DNA from: Mesodorylaimus sp. YZB2_4
Lineage: Eukaryota > Nematoda > Enoplea > Dorylaimida > Dorylaimidae
Direction of reading: 5' to 3'
DNA length: 64,000 nucleotides
Assembly (NCBI GenBank): GCA_030248295.1
Contig: JASANH010001644.1
Span: forward strand, 1 to 64,000
Below, one piece after another: positions 1 through 10,314 of this stretch. Both the position numbers and the translations under genes were made by a program. Position 1 is the first letter of the stretch, and every line of letters starts with the position of its first letter. The notes under the pieces were generated by a model that was not told the DNA's origin, searched no databases, and saw only the letters and a program-made list of their open reading frames with translations.

Positions 1-101
1 ATGATGTTTGAAACTTTCTTGAAGCAAGTGTCTTGGGAACTTGTTTATTTCAAGTCATGATTGTGTTTTCGATGCCTCATGCTCCATGACGCTAATTATA
101 G

Positions 102-212
102 GAGGAAGCGACGCGCAGCTATGTGGAGCCGAGTCGACGCATCCGTAAGCCATCGCGTGCTGTTGAGGTCACGAGCAGTATCGACGTGGCGGATTTGGAC
201 AAAAGAGACCAG
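102..212 (+). CDS. Possible internal coding exon in the palindrome arm
   Basis: A 111-nt stretch is open for 37 codons between an acceptor-like TATAG (97-101) and a strong donor GTAAGT (213). It reads an acidic/basic, Arg- and Ser-rich peptide. The same exon is mirrored on the minus strand at 4397-4507, so both copies read toward the spacer. I do not recognise the protein and can see neither neighbouring exon. The evidence is the pair of splice signals and the phase-0 open frame only, so this could be chance. Confidence 0.35.
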
Positions 213-255
213 GTAAGTTTGGGAAGTGCTCAGCCAGCATAGGGCCAATACTCTA

Positions 256-362
256 GGAGTCAGGTCGGGGTCGAGGTCAAAGGGTTCAGATCAGGTCGAG
301 GTCGAGGTCAAAGGGTTCAGGTCAGGTCGAGGTCGAGGTCAAAGGGTTCAGGTCAGGTCGAG
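256..362. repeat. 31-bp minisatellite with spaced AGGTCA/GGTTCA half-sites
   Basis: Three tandem copies of a 31-bp unit. Each contains AGGTCA, three bases (AAG), then GGTTCA, at 274-288, 305-319 and 336-350. This has the form of a direct repeat with 3-bp spacing (DR3), a nuclear-receptor site. The array is copied in reverse at about 4247-4354. It lies just inside the intron-like side of the GTAAGT at 213. Whether anything binds it is unknown. Confidence 0.8.
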
Positions 363-1559
363 GCTTCTGGGGGGGCCCCTTTTTTAAACTGGGAAACTGT
401 GCAGTGCTGATGAAGCTGTTTGACCCCTTGGTCGTTTTTCCTCGATGTCGTGGCCAAGGGTGGCTACCCCTGACCGCGGCCAAACAGCAAGAAAGGCCAA
501 CTTTGTCATAATACTAAAGCCGCATGTTTTCAGGAGTAAATGTAAGAGATCAGCGAGGCATATTGCATGGGCGTGCAGAAATAACGGCTACCCCTGGACC
601 ACATAACGATTTGGTGTGATGCGTTCGATCGCTGAAATGCACCAACTAAATGCCGCTGATCGATACGCAACTGGTCGAACCGAGAAGCCTTTTGGGCGCG
701 GCAATCTGAATCACCAGCCTCGATTAGTTCCTGTGGAAGGGGTGTAAAGCCGGAGGCGGTTTGGGTCGCAACGGGCATGGCATAAAGGTAATCTAAATGC
801 AATAGGAGTTGAATAGGCGTAATTTCAGCAAATTTTTAGGAAGGTGTGGCGTAAGTGCTATTGGTTTTGGCGGACGATAGTAGCGTCGAGACCCCATATT
901 ATTATCGAATCGGATGCTCATTGTTTGATGAGGCCAAGATTTTGAGAAAGAATTTGGGGGTCTCGTCGATTTGAAGAAGAGAAATTGGAGCTTGTTTGAA
1001 CTACCTCTGCCAAGTCTAGGTGCTGTGTTCTTGATGTCCAAAATGCTGTCTTCACGACCATGGGCAAGGCCATGATGCAAAGATAAACGCGGGTATTTAG
1101 AAAGATTTGTTCGAAAATTTTGTAACGCGAATATACGGTTATAGAATTAAGTGCTGTCCTGAATAAAATGGTGCAGCAAGTGGTTTCGTGAGTCTCGATG
1201 TGCAGTAGTTATGGCTGTAGTAATGCGGACTTTGAAAAGGTTTCATTAGTTTGCAAGGCGCCTCGGTTCTTTTTTCAGTTGCACACGTTTTTATAGCTTT
1301 AAGGAGAACAATGAATGCGAACGGCGGGGGCGGCGGTGGAGGTGGCGGTCGGCTGAGGCCGAAGACGACGGCGACTGCTTCCACGTCGCCACCAGGGCCA
1401 TGGTTAAGACGGCTGCGGTCACGCTTGGCCAAATGTTGAAAGAGTTGCTGCGAGTGCTTTTGAAAGTTGCTGCGGAGAGCTTTAACAATTTTGAAGTTTT
1501 TTGAGTTTTTTTTAATGATATGAAATTTGTTATTTTTGTAAGTTTTGTAATCGTTGTAG

Positions 1560-3053
1560 CCCACACGTGTTGTACATGAATAAGTGACGAGGAAGCGAGT
1601 ACTTAAGAGGCACTGTCTGTAAGGATCGACTAATTCGACCAAAAAATGGCAAACCTTGAAAAATGACCCCCCTATATTATTACATATTTCGAAAGTAGGT
1701 GCCGTGGGGATCCCGAAAACGATAATCATTTCACGGCCAGATCAATATTGATAGAACAGGACCCGTTCAAAAATTTTTGGTGTCCAAGAAATGGTGGGGT
1801 TTAGGGAAACAAAACCAATAGCTTCATTGTTATGCGACCCAAAAGACTCAGACGCGGCTTATTTAAAGAAGCACCTTTTCTCTCTACAAACCCTTCCAAA
1901 GATATTAATTAGAAAACAGTCTTCTCAAACATAGAAAACAGCCTAGATTCCGAAAACAAAACAAAACACTAACAAAAAATGACAAAATTTGATCAATAAC
2001 GCAAAAAATCATTCTAGAAGTTTTTCACTAAAATTTATCTCATTCGCGTCATTTGTGGGAAAAGCACTTTGATTTTAGTATGACCCCCCAAAGATGTTAA
2101 TGTAAAAAGAAATGGGCTTTCAAATGAAACCATCCGCGTCGACAAAAAAGTGGATCGGAGATTGTCACGACCCAGCTCAAACATTAAAACCTCCCCATTC
2201 CCCGCCGCCGCCACAAACCCCACCCACCACCACACGCACCGCGAACGAAAACCCACCCAACCAAAAGACAACAAAACCAAGCACGAAACAAGCTCTCAAA
2301 TAATCCCCTCGAAAACCAATCAATCAAAGACCGCGCCGCGCTGCACAAAGAAGACCACCGCACGCAACGCATCTTCCCCACTTCTCCTTCTCTGCTGCGC
2401 GTACTTTTTCAGCGCAGCACAATAAAATCAATAAAGCTTCAGCGAATAAATAAAGATAATCAAGAAAACAATATCACAACAAGGAACATACGGAGCAAAA
2501 GTGTGCGGGAAATTTAATTTTGCGCGCCGGTTGGGAGGTTTTAATTTTACTGGCTCACCAACCTCCCACCCCCTTTTTTTTTACGCAGATGGTTCTTTTG
2601 AAAGCCCATCTCTTTTTACATAACATATACTAAAATAGGTGCTTCTTCTTCCCCACATAAGCTGCCAACGAATAAAGCTCACTCACAATCGTTAGCCACT
2701 CTTTCAGCACAATCACACATTACGGCCATCTCCGGAAAAATACCAAAAACAACAAGAGATAAAGCGGAATAAGATGGAACTTTGGACACTACGAGCCCGA
2801 CCGGGACTCTTGACAAACGCACAACAATGAATCAAGGCATCCCTTCCCAAACCCCAAAAATTAGACGGCACCAAAAACCATCGAAACTGAACCACCCGCT
2901 ACCAAAACACAACCGCCCGCGAAACACCCACGGCACCACATCCAAACACAAACATACAAAATAACAAGACCACATTTAACACGATTAGCCAATCCTTACA
3001 AAAACCCTCTCACTACACACATCCCCCCCACACACCACACCACACCCCAAACC
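1560..3053. other. Spacer of the giant inverted repeat, with an inner foldback
   Basis: The 1.5 kb between the arms contains no convincing gene. It holds a smaller imperfect inverted repeat: 2066-2143 matches the reverse complement of 2583-2660, sharing a GTAAAAAGARATGGGCTTTC core followed by an ACCATC-GCGT block. That suggests a MITE-like element of about 590 bp. A diverged relative of its outer part may lie at 1868-1920. The strand is strongly biased, with long C/A-rich stretches at 2190-2380 and 2800-3060. Confidence 0.6.
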
Positions 3054-4608
3054 CTACAACGATTACAAAACTTACAAAAATAACAAATTTCATATCATTA
3101 AAAAAAACTCAAAAAACTTCAAAATTGTTAAAGCTCTCCGCAGCAACTTTCAAAAGCACTCGCAGCAACTCTTTCAACATTTGGCCAAGCGTGACCGCAG
3201 CCGTCTTAACCATGGCCCTGGTGGCGACGTGGAAGCAGTCGCCGTCGTCTGCGGCCTCAGCCGACCGCCACCTCCACCGCCGCCCCCGCCGTTCGCATTC
3301 ATTGTTCTCCTTAAAGCTATAAAAACGTGTGCAACTGAAAAAAGAACCGAGGCGCCTTGCAAACTAATGAAACCTTTTCAAAGTCCGCATTACTACAGCC
3401 ATAACTACTGCACATCGAGACTCACGAAACCACTTGCTGCACCATTTTATTCAGGACAGCACTTAATTCTATAACCGTATATTCGCGTTACAAAATTTTC
3501 GAACAAATCTTTCTAAATACCCGCGTTTATCTTTGCATCATGGCCTTGCCCATGGTCGTGAAGACAGCATTTTGGACATCAAGAACACAGCACCTAGACT
3601 TGGCAGAGGTAGTTCAAACAAGCTCCAATTTCTCTCTTCAAATCGACGAGACCCCAAATTCTTTCTCAAAATCTTGGCCTCATCAAACAATGAGCATCCG
3701 ATTCGATAATAATATGGGTCTCGACGCTACTATCGTCCGCCAAAACCAATAGCACTTACGCCACACCTTCCTAAAAATTTGCTGAAATTACGCCTATTCA
3801 ACTCCTATTGCATTTAGATTACCTTTATGCCATGCCCGTTGCGACCCAAACCGCCTCCGGCTTTACACCCCTTCCACAGGAACTAATCGAGGCTGGTGAT
3901 TCAGATTGCCGCGCCCAAAAGGCTTCTCGGTTCGACCAGTTGCGTATCGATCAGCGGCATTTAGTTGGTGCATTTCAGCGATCGAACGCATCACACCAAA
4001 TCGTTATGTGGTCCAGGGGTAGCCGTTATTTCTGCACGCCCATGCAATATGCCTCGCTGATCTCTTACATTTACTCCTGAAAACATGCGGCTTTAGTATT
4101 ATGACAAAGTTGGCCTTTCTTGCTGTTTGGCCGCGGTCAGGGGTAGCCACCCTTGGCCACGACATCGAGGAAAAACGACCAAGGGGTCAAACAGCTTCAT
4201 CAGCACTGCACAGTTTCCCAGTTTAAAAAGGGGGCCCCCCAGAAGCCTCGACCTGACCTGAACCCTTTGACCTCGACCTCGACCTGACCTGAACCCTTTG
4301 ACCTCGACCTCGACCTGATCTGAACCCTTTGACCTCGACCCCGACCTGACTCCTAGAGTATTGGCCCTATGCTGGCTGAGCACTTCCCAAACTTACCTGG
4401 TCTCTTTTGTCCAAATCCGCCACGTCGATACTGCTCGTGACCTCAACAGCACGCGATGGCTTACGGATGCGTCGACTCGGCTCCACATAGCTGCGCGTCG
4501 CTTCCTCCTATAATTAGCGTCATGGAGCATGAGGCATCGAAAACACAATCATGACTTGAAATAAACAAGTTCCCAAGACACTTGCTTCAAGAAAGTTTCA
4601 AACATTAT
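3054..4608. repeat. Right arm of giant inverted repeat
   Basis: Mirror copy of 1-1559. Everything in the left arm recurs here on the other strand: the minisatellite at about 4247-4354, the exon candidate at 4397-4507 (minus), and identical 90-codon frames at 3808-4080 and 530-802. The match breaks at 3054, where this side runs into a C/A-rich stretch and the left side does not. After 4608 the sequence is unique. No terminal motif or target duplication can be judged because the partner end is at the window edge. Confidence 0.95.
3318..3325 (+). promoter_or_regulatory. TATA-box-like site in the right arm
   Basis: TATAAAAA preceded by a GC-rich tract. It is mirrored on the minus strand of the left arm at about 1284-1291. 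Both copies point outward from the palindrome. No clear initiator or long downstream reading frame supports it. Confidence 0.25.
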
Positions 4609-5649
4609 TTCTGATCGTGAATAACATGAAAAACCAGTTGCTACACTGGAAATTGTCGAAATTGGCAGGGCAACTTTAATTTTCGCCCCTCATTTTTCAG
4701 ATATTCGATATAGTTTCATGAATTAAATCAAAAACTCGTTTCTTCATGAAAATTTAGAAATTCGTCAAAATGCCACAGTTTTGGAGGACGATCCTGAATT
4801 TCCTATCGAATCTTTTAACAACTGTAAGTAAGTATCGGTGACACATTTTTAGCAGCAAATCTCAACTTTTTCAAAACTTGATTTTAAATTACCTTGGACG
4901 TCATTTTTCAGGAAAAACTTTTGCATCTCCTCGAACCTGGACACTTATTCACAAACAAATCGCCGGAACGCACACTTACCAAAAAAAATGAGGACTTTCT
5001 ACGAACGATATCGATCGATATCAGTTTATCGTCGAAATCTGAAAAAGAAATAAGATGATGCGCATTTACCTCGTAAAAATTCTAGCTACCCTTTTAAACA
5101 TGACAATGCATCTATAAAATTCCCCCCCCCCCCCCCAAATAAATAAATTAAATTACTTTGATTGAAAAACAAAAAACTTCTCCAAAACTCTTGTTTTTCG
5201 AAATTTCTCTGATCTTGGATGGAAAGAAAGGAAAGTTTCAAGCCTGGTTTCAAGCCTGGATCAAGACTAGCGCACTTTTCCAGACGCACACTTCTTCTAG
5301 TCTCCGCCTTCTGCTGGAGGTTTTGAAGTAAGAATGACGCTCAGGTACCATGGTAGCTCCGCCCACCGCTACTATAGGAATTCGAATTCGAGCGCGTAAA
5401 CCAGCCAACTTTGACCGCTGGTCACAGCTGACCACGTGGCCATTGGCAGCTAAAATTTTGGCAAACTGTTTCTATGGTCATTTGTGATGTTTTTCTTCGG
5501 TTTTTGACCCGAAATTGAGGAGGACACTCAAATAGGCTTCCTCGCAAGTCCGGTAGATAGTGTCATTCGCTTGTGGTCGCAGCCAACGGCAAACAGGAAA
5601 TTGGCGCACAATAATAGACTGAAATCGTGTTATGCGCCTTGGGAAATTC
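4609..5649. other. Unique sequence without recognisable genes
   Basis: No coding region seen. It contains a (C)15 run at 5122-5136, a cluster of GATATC/ATCGAT palindromes at about 5007-5025, and a short near-palindrome around 5420-5435 next to a CACGTG. Confidence 0.5.
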
Positions 5650-6190
5650 TACCAGGTATGGAAGATGAAGAGGACGATGACATTTCGATAATGACACCTA
5701 ACCCCCCAGACAAACAGTTCGCATCCTCGGCCTGATTGTGAGGTCGCACCACCAGCATCACATCAACCAGTACCACCGCAGCAGATTGAGGAATGTAGGG
5801 CGGGTCACTCTGAGCTAAGATTAGGTAGGTCGTCGTCTCCTGATTTCAGCACACCACCAACATCGCCACCGCCTGTGAAGAAGCGAACGTCATCCCAAAT
5901 GAATCGAATTCGGTTCCATGTAATACTGAGAAGTCGCCGTCACGCGCGGCAGCACCAGAAATTTCTAGGACACTAGTGCCGGAATCACCAGATACTGCGA
6001 GGAACGAGACAACATCATCACCGCAACAGAGTCGGGAACAATCAGATCGATCGGATACCTTACCCACGACGCGTACAAATTGGACAAGAGAAAACCGTCT
6101 TCGAGCCAACTCCACCAAGACGACTCGTTATCAAGCTGCGGATTGGAAAAAATGAATAGCGATCAGGAGTCGATCGCTCCAGAAACCCCC
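5650..6190 (+). pseudogene. Ser/Thr/Pro-rich coding-like relic
   Basis: Reading frames on the plus strand switch along this stretch. An acidic start begins at 5658 and ends at the TGA at 5733-5735. A Ser/Pro/Thr-rich, low-complexity frame runs from about 5890 to 6150. A short frame near 6065-6160 carries an Arg-Arg-Leu-Val-Ile-Lys-Leu type segment. The composition suggests a disordered protein broken by frameshifts. I do not recognise the family and it could be noncoding. Confidence 0.3.
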
Positions 6191-6430
6191 GGCGTGTGTG
6201 ATATAGTTACTTTGTTTGTTCTAGGCCTCGCTGACCCACCCCCAGCGTATCGATTTTCAGGTGATCCAGTCACAATGAGTTAAATGTAGTTTTCCAGCTC
6301 GTCTTGATTATTTTTCTCTGACTAGTTTTCATGCGTGGTCCCGACCAGATATTGTGTGTTCCCAACCAGTAGTCTCATCTGCATTGGGAGCTCAGACTTG
6401 TATATAAGTAGCGCGTTTGTGTGTGTATAT

Positions 6431-6900
6431 AGTAGTAATAGAGGGGGGTACTGAGCTGGTACCTTTTGTGGCACAATGGTTAAGCAAAGACAGTGTAAAG
6501 TAGCGCGCGAAGCGCGCTACCGTCATGTGTAAAACTACCTACAGTAATCCTGGAGCAGTTACAGTAATCCTAAAATCGTCAAAGGGCAGAGACATGGTTT
6601 TAAAATTTTTCAACTGCGAAGGACTGACAAGTTGATTTTTTTCTACAAACTGATAAGGTGGCTAGCAAAATTTGAAATATTATTTCTGTTCTCTTTTCTT
6701 TGTCCTTTGTTTCTACGTAAAACTTTGGTTATTTTTTCTGCTTAGTAATATCGTTAAAGGACTGACGAACTGTTTTTGATATATTTTTTATCTTCGTTAC
6801 ATTTTGTTGTGCATTGCTATATGATCTTATGGCATTCTGTTTTCTTTTTTGATTTTTTTAAATTTGTGCATTTGCTTAAAATTTTAATTTGTTTTGTGCA
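6431..6900. repeat. Left terminal inverted repeat of the Polinton
   Basis: Matches the reverse complement of about 20040-20495 with interspersed substitutions and indels. Shared landmarks are the terminus, a GCGCGCGAAGCGCGC hairpin (about 6501-6519), ACAGTAATCCTAAAATCGTC, GCGAAGGACTGAC, and an inner CTTCGTTACATT-TGTTGTGCATTGC block near 6812-6838. Divergence between the two ends indicates an old insertion. Confidence 0.9.
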
Positions 6901-7285
6901 ATGTTTGTACTATCTTATGACATCCTGGTTTATTTACTTCTGACATTTTATAGAAAAAATAGTTGTGCATAAGTGTAAAGTCTTGAAATTATCGCAGGCT
7001 ACAGAGTGCAACCTAGGAAATACTGGTATAGGGACAGACAGCGTTCTGCGCTGGGTGTAAAGTTATTACCCAAGACAAAGACTAGTTGCCGTCGATTAAT
7101 GTAAACTACAGTAAGCTATTCAGGGCACACTGGTATGTAATCAATTTAGATATCGACGAAGGGTGTACTGTAGTCAGTGTAAAGTTACAGTAATCCACAG
7201 AGCCTGCTGCTAATTCTGCTTATGTAAAGTATAGTGAGAAATATGAAGTGTAAAGCAGCGCTGTACTTACAGTAAGCTAGTCTTG
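6536..7285. promoter_or_regulatory. Subterminal repeats TGTAAA...ACAGTAA(T/G)C
   Basis: The motif ACAGTAATCC or ACAGTAAGCT, often with TGTAAA just upstream, recurs at about 6540, 6558, 7106, 7188 and 7269, from the left inverted repeat into the adjacent noncoding region. Related copies occur in the right inverted repeat. Repeats placed like this in a transposon are candidate integrase or replication-protein sites; that role is inference. No gene is visible in 6900-7620. Confidence 0.5.
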
Positions 7286-7620
7286 CAGAGATCGCTTATA
7301 GATAATAGCTCACATAAATGTCACATCCTTTCATGGATAGTGTAGAGTGGATGAAATAACAAATTCAATGACAAGTGTAAGTTTACGCCACATGACTTTC
7401 ATAAACCTACATAATGTCACACAATAACAAATGCTAAACGATAGTATCACAAAACAGAGTCACTGTTGATCTTTGTCTTGACCACTGCTCGTGACCACTC
7501 CAGAATTGAACACTGACCGCTGGAGCTCTTCTGCAAACCACCTTTCACGACGACCGCAGAATGGACAATGAGAGCAGAAAGTCTAAACTTGCCCCATTTA
7601 TAGCCAAAGTACACCCAAAA

Positions 7621-7976
7621 GTACACCCGTGAGTCACCCATAAGTTCACCCCCAAGATCGGCTATCTAGTACACCCTGACCAATCAGAAGCGAGTATGTA
7701 CACCCATCGACAATCAAGCGCACCTATGAGTCATCCAAAAGTCACCCACCCAAGGTCACCCCTAAAGTCACCCATTTGAGTACACCTCAGCCAATCAGAA
7801 TCGAGTATGTGTACCAACATCGGCTATCAGGCGGACCTATGAGTCATCCCTAAAAGTCACCCCCGAGATCGGCTATCAAGTACACCTTGGCCAATTAGAA
7901 TCGAGAAAGTACACTCGTGAGTCATCTAGCGCCTCTAATAAGTACACCCCAACGAGATCACCCCCTTCCAGAAATC
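7621..7976 (+). promoter_or_regulatory. Upstream enhancer-like array: AP-1 and CCAAT repeats
   Basis: A degenerate tandem array with a period of about 100-120 bp, ending just before the polymerase TATA box. It contains four perfect TGAGTCA sites (7630-7636, 7727-7733, 7840-7846, 7918-7924), three CCAAT boxes (7680-7684, 7791-7795, 7891-7895), and many (A/G)G(A/T)TCACCC boxes. TGAGTCA is the classical AP-1 site and CCAATCAGA resembles an NF-Y site. The layout resembles the upstream control region of an animal DNA virus. Function is inferred from motifs only. Confidence 0.7.
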
Positions 7977-8009
7977 TATAAAGGAGGCCATCTTGGCCAA
8001 CTGGTCAGT
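7977..8009 (+). promoter_or_regulatory. Core promoter of the polymerase gene
   Basis: TATAAAG at 7977-7983 and an initiator TCAGT at 8005-8009, with the initiator A 30 bp from the TATA start. This is the spacing and initiator sequence of arthropod-type core promoters. The first ATG of the polymerase frame is at 8161. Confidence 0.75.
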
Positions 8010-8160
8010 GTTCACTCCAGTCTAGCCGGTGGAAAGCCGTCTTCGTTCAGTTCTGTGTTTTGCTTAATTTGCATTAAACTCCAAAAATCAGAAATGCCAA
8101 ACGGAAAACTTGTTTTGTGGAAGCCCATTCGGTGATCTTTATGATATCGGTACTGTGGCA

Positions 8161-9620
8161 ATGAAATTTGTTTGTGGTGATTGTGGCAAGTTGTTCCAAT
8201 GTCGACAGATTGCAACGGCATCAAAGTGATCATTGTGGCCAAGGCAATATTGATTATCAGTATCCCGGTGGCTGCTATGAAGCACCAACGACCATTTTCG
8301 ATGAGCTGATTGAATTCGGAATTGTGGTCGAGAAGGACAAGCAAATGTGCCATTCGTTTGCCACCTGGGATTGTGAGGCCATTTTGGAACAGATCCAACC
8401 GACTATCCGAAGAAATTGGATGGATGAAGATATGGAACGCAGACTCAATGAGCAGAATATGGAAGTGGAATATGTGGACGATGAAGTTCCCGGTTTGCAA
8501 TTCAAAGAGCAGCACAAGGTGGTCAGTAGTGCCCTGAAGTCGACTGTCCCCGGCTGCACTGAGACCAAATTTTTCCACAACAAAGATCCGGGAGCCTTGG
8601 TCGAAGAAATGTATCAGACCATGATCGATTGGAGTGATCTAAATTATGAATTGCAAAAGGCTAAGTTGAAACCGGAATTTGACAAGATCAAAGTACTCCA
8701 CGATCAAGTTTCGCAAGTGATTGCCAATGGTCAAAACGTGTTCAGAGAGAAGGAAGCCTTGAAGAAATTGGTGGCATTGCACAAGAAGCTGGATCGCTAT
8801 TGTCGTCAGCTAACCATTATTACGTACAATGGTGGAAAATATGATTTGAATTTGGTGAAGAAGCTGCTGTTTCCGGAAATGGCCAGGGGAGTTCGGCAAG
8901 CCCGTAATGAAAGGAAAGAAGCTGGTGATTATACCAAATTAGTGCTGGAAGAGTGTCAATGGCCAACACCGATCAAGAAAGGTGGTTCAATCCTCTGCCT
9001 GTCTACTCGGGAACTCCGGTTTTTGGACGCAATGACGTACATGGCCGCTGGTACTACCTGGACAAATTTATCAAGGCATTCAATCCGAATGGTCCACAGA
9101 AAGGCTGCTATCCGTATGAACTGATCCGAAGCTATGAGGATTTAGAGAAAATTAAAGAATTTCCGTCCAGGTCGGCTTTTTATCCCACTTTGAAGAATGG
9201 TACCGTTTCGGTTGAAGAATATGAAAGTGGAAAAAGAATTTGGGGCGGATTGAAAGTCAAGAATATGTTGGAATTTACTAAAGTCTACAACTTGTTGGAC
9301 GTAGACCCGTTTCTGCAAGCCTGTACCATCATGGCCGCAACTTATCGGAAAGATTTCAAAATTGATATTTTCAAAGAAGCCATGAGTAAACCGGGTGTTC
9401 GCCTCGCCTATTTGTTCAAGACTCTTCACCAAGTGCAGCCATCCACTAGCTTTGATTTATTTTCGGAGAATGAAAAAGAACTGTGTGAAGAATTATACAG
9501 CAACAAATTGTGGTGTGGTGGTCTTTCGTTCATTGGGCAAAGAGTTGCCATCAAAGATGAAACTCCGACTCGGGGCAATCCGCAGAAGTTAGTCAAAAAA
9601 GTGGTCACCCTCGGGGGTGA
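8161..9620 (+). pseudogene. pPolB: Protein-primed DNA polymerase B, palm domain missing
   Basis: The gene would copy the linear element from a protein primer. From ATG 8161 there is a C2H2-type zinc finger; the cysteine half is in one frame and the His half (RHQSDHC) in the next, so a frameshift lies near 8200. An exonuclease domain follows, with an Asp-x-Glu box (ATWDCEAI, about 8364) and the second exonuclease box TYNGGKYDLNL (about 8823). A second frameshift near 9050 moves the frame to the one ending at 9654. Homology stops just before the expected polymerase motif A, at about 9615. The palm motifs for catalysis (Asp-x-x-Ser-Leu-Tyr and Asp-Thr-Asp) are absent from the window. It is a dead, half-length gene; the intact family is around 1,000 residues or more. 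Confidence 0.88.
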
Positions 9621-9621
9621 A

Positions 9622-10314
9622 AACACCCAACCTGTTGGCGGGAAAAAAACCTAAGGGGTCAGGCAGAAGCCACTTTGTCAGTCAGACGTGCCTTCATCAT
9701 CGAGCTAGTCAAGTCGCCTCCTGATTTTTGCTTTATTTCACTACGTGAAAAAATGTCTCGAAGTTTGCCCCGAGTTTGTGAGTGAGTATTTATTCATGAG
9801 ACGATAGAAGGGGTCTACGATGAGCCAGTGTTGGCCTGTGAGCGTATGGCTGAGCTAACAAGGGTGATAGGGTGATAGTGCAATGCGGCCTAGTTTCGGC
9901 TGGGTGGTCTCTATGAGGGAAACCATTAGTTCAGCGCCATCGAGACTAGTCGTATCCTCGCAGTCAGGTGCTCAAGGATCGAATATGTCTAAACTAGGTC
10001 TGAGGACATTGTTTGCTCCAACCATACTGCGGCCCAAAGTCCAGAGAGCATATGCCCTAAAGTTTAGGCGAGCAACATGGTTGTTGTCGGTTCAGGACAT
10101 TAGGTGTTGTAAGCCTCCGACATTTTGGGGGGGAGGGGGTGGAGGGAAAAAACGGGCTATGGGAGATGGCTAATGGGCAAAATTACTGACACGACTATAA
10201 GTGCTGGAAAAATACCCTAATGTTGCATAGTGTCTGATACTGAGTCTGAGATCAGGCGGCACATGTGATAATGAGCCTAATGCTTTATCTTTTCAGCTAC
10301 GTTGATCCATCGAC
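9622..10314. other. Non-Polinton sequence after the broken polymerase
   Basis: No polymerase homology continues here. There is a TCAGTC initiator-like site near 9678, an ATG at 9753 with a GTGAGT donor about 25 nt later, and an acceptor TTTTCAG at about 10290-10297. These could be the first exon of the spliced gene downstream, but the simplest join hits a stop, so I leave it open. A short inverted pair, TGGCGGGAAA near 9635 and TTTCCCGCCA near 11493, brackets the whole insert. Confidence 0.4.

Larger units (their letters stand above)
1..1559. repeat. Left arm of giant inverted repeat
   Basis: This arm is the reverse complement of 3054-4608. I followed the match from the window edge inward to the GTTGTAG at about 1559. 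Very few differences are visible: a mismatch at position 3, one A/C difference near 1370 (Lys versus Gln in the overlapping frame) and a 1-bp C-run indel near 893. The arm holds a Gly/Pro-coding GGC-rich tract (1320-1352), a 31-bp minisatellite (256-362) and a possible coding exon (102-212). The left end probably lies outside the window. Near-identity means recent duplication, gene conversion or an assembly artefact. Confidence 0.95.

Noticed and set aside
1251..1439. Poly-glycine reading frame on the plus strand, mirrored at 3174-3362, and matching poly-proline frames opposite
   Set aside because: Produced by a GGC-rich tract read in several frames; no start context or domain. Treated as low-complexity DNA.
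5400..5440. Palindromic GGTCA-TGACC site as hormone response element
   Set aside because: Spacer is 4 bp rather than 3, single copy, no gene nearby.
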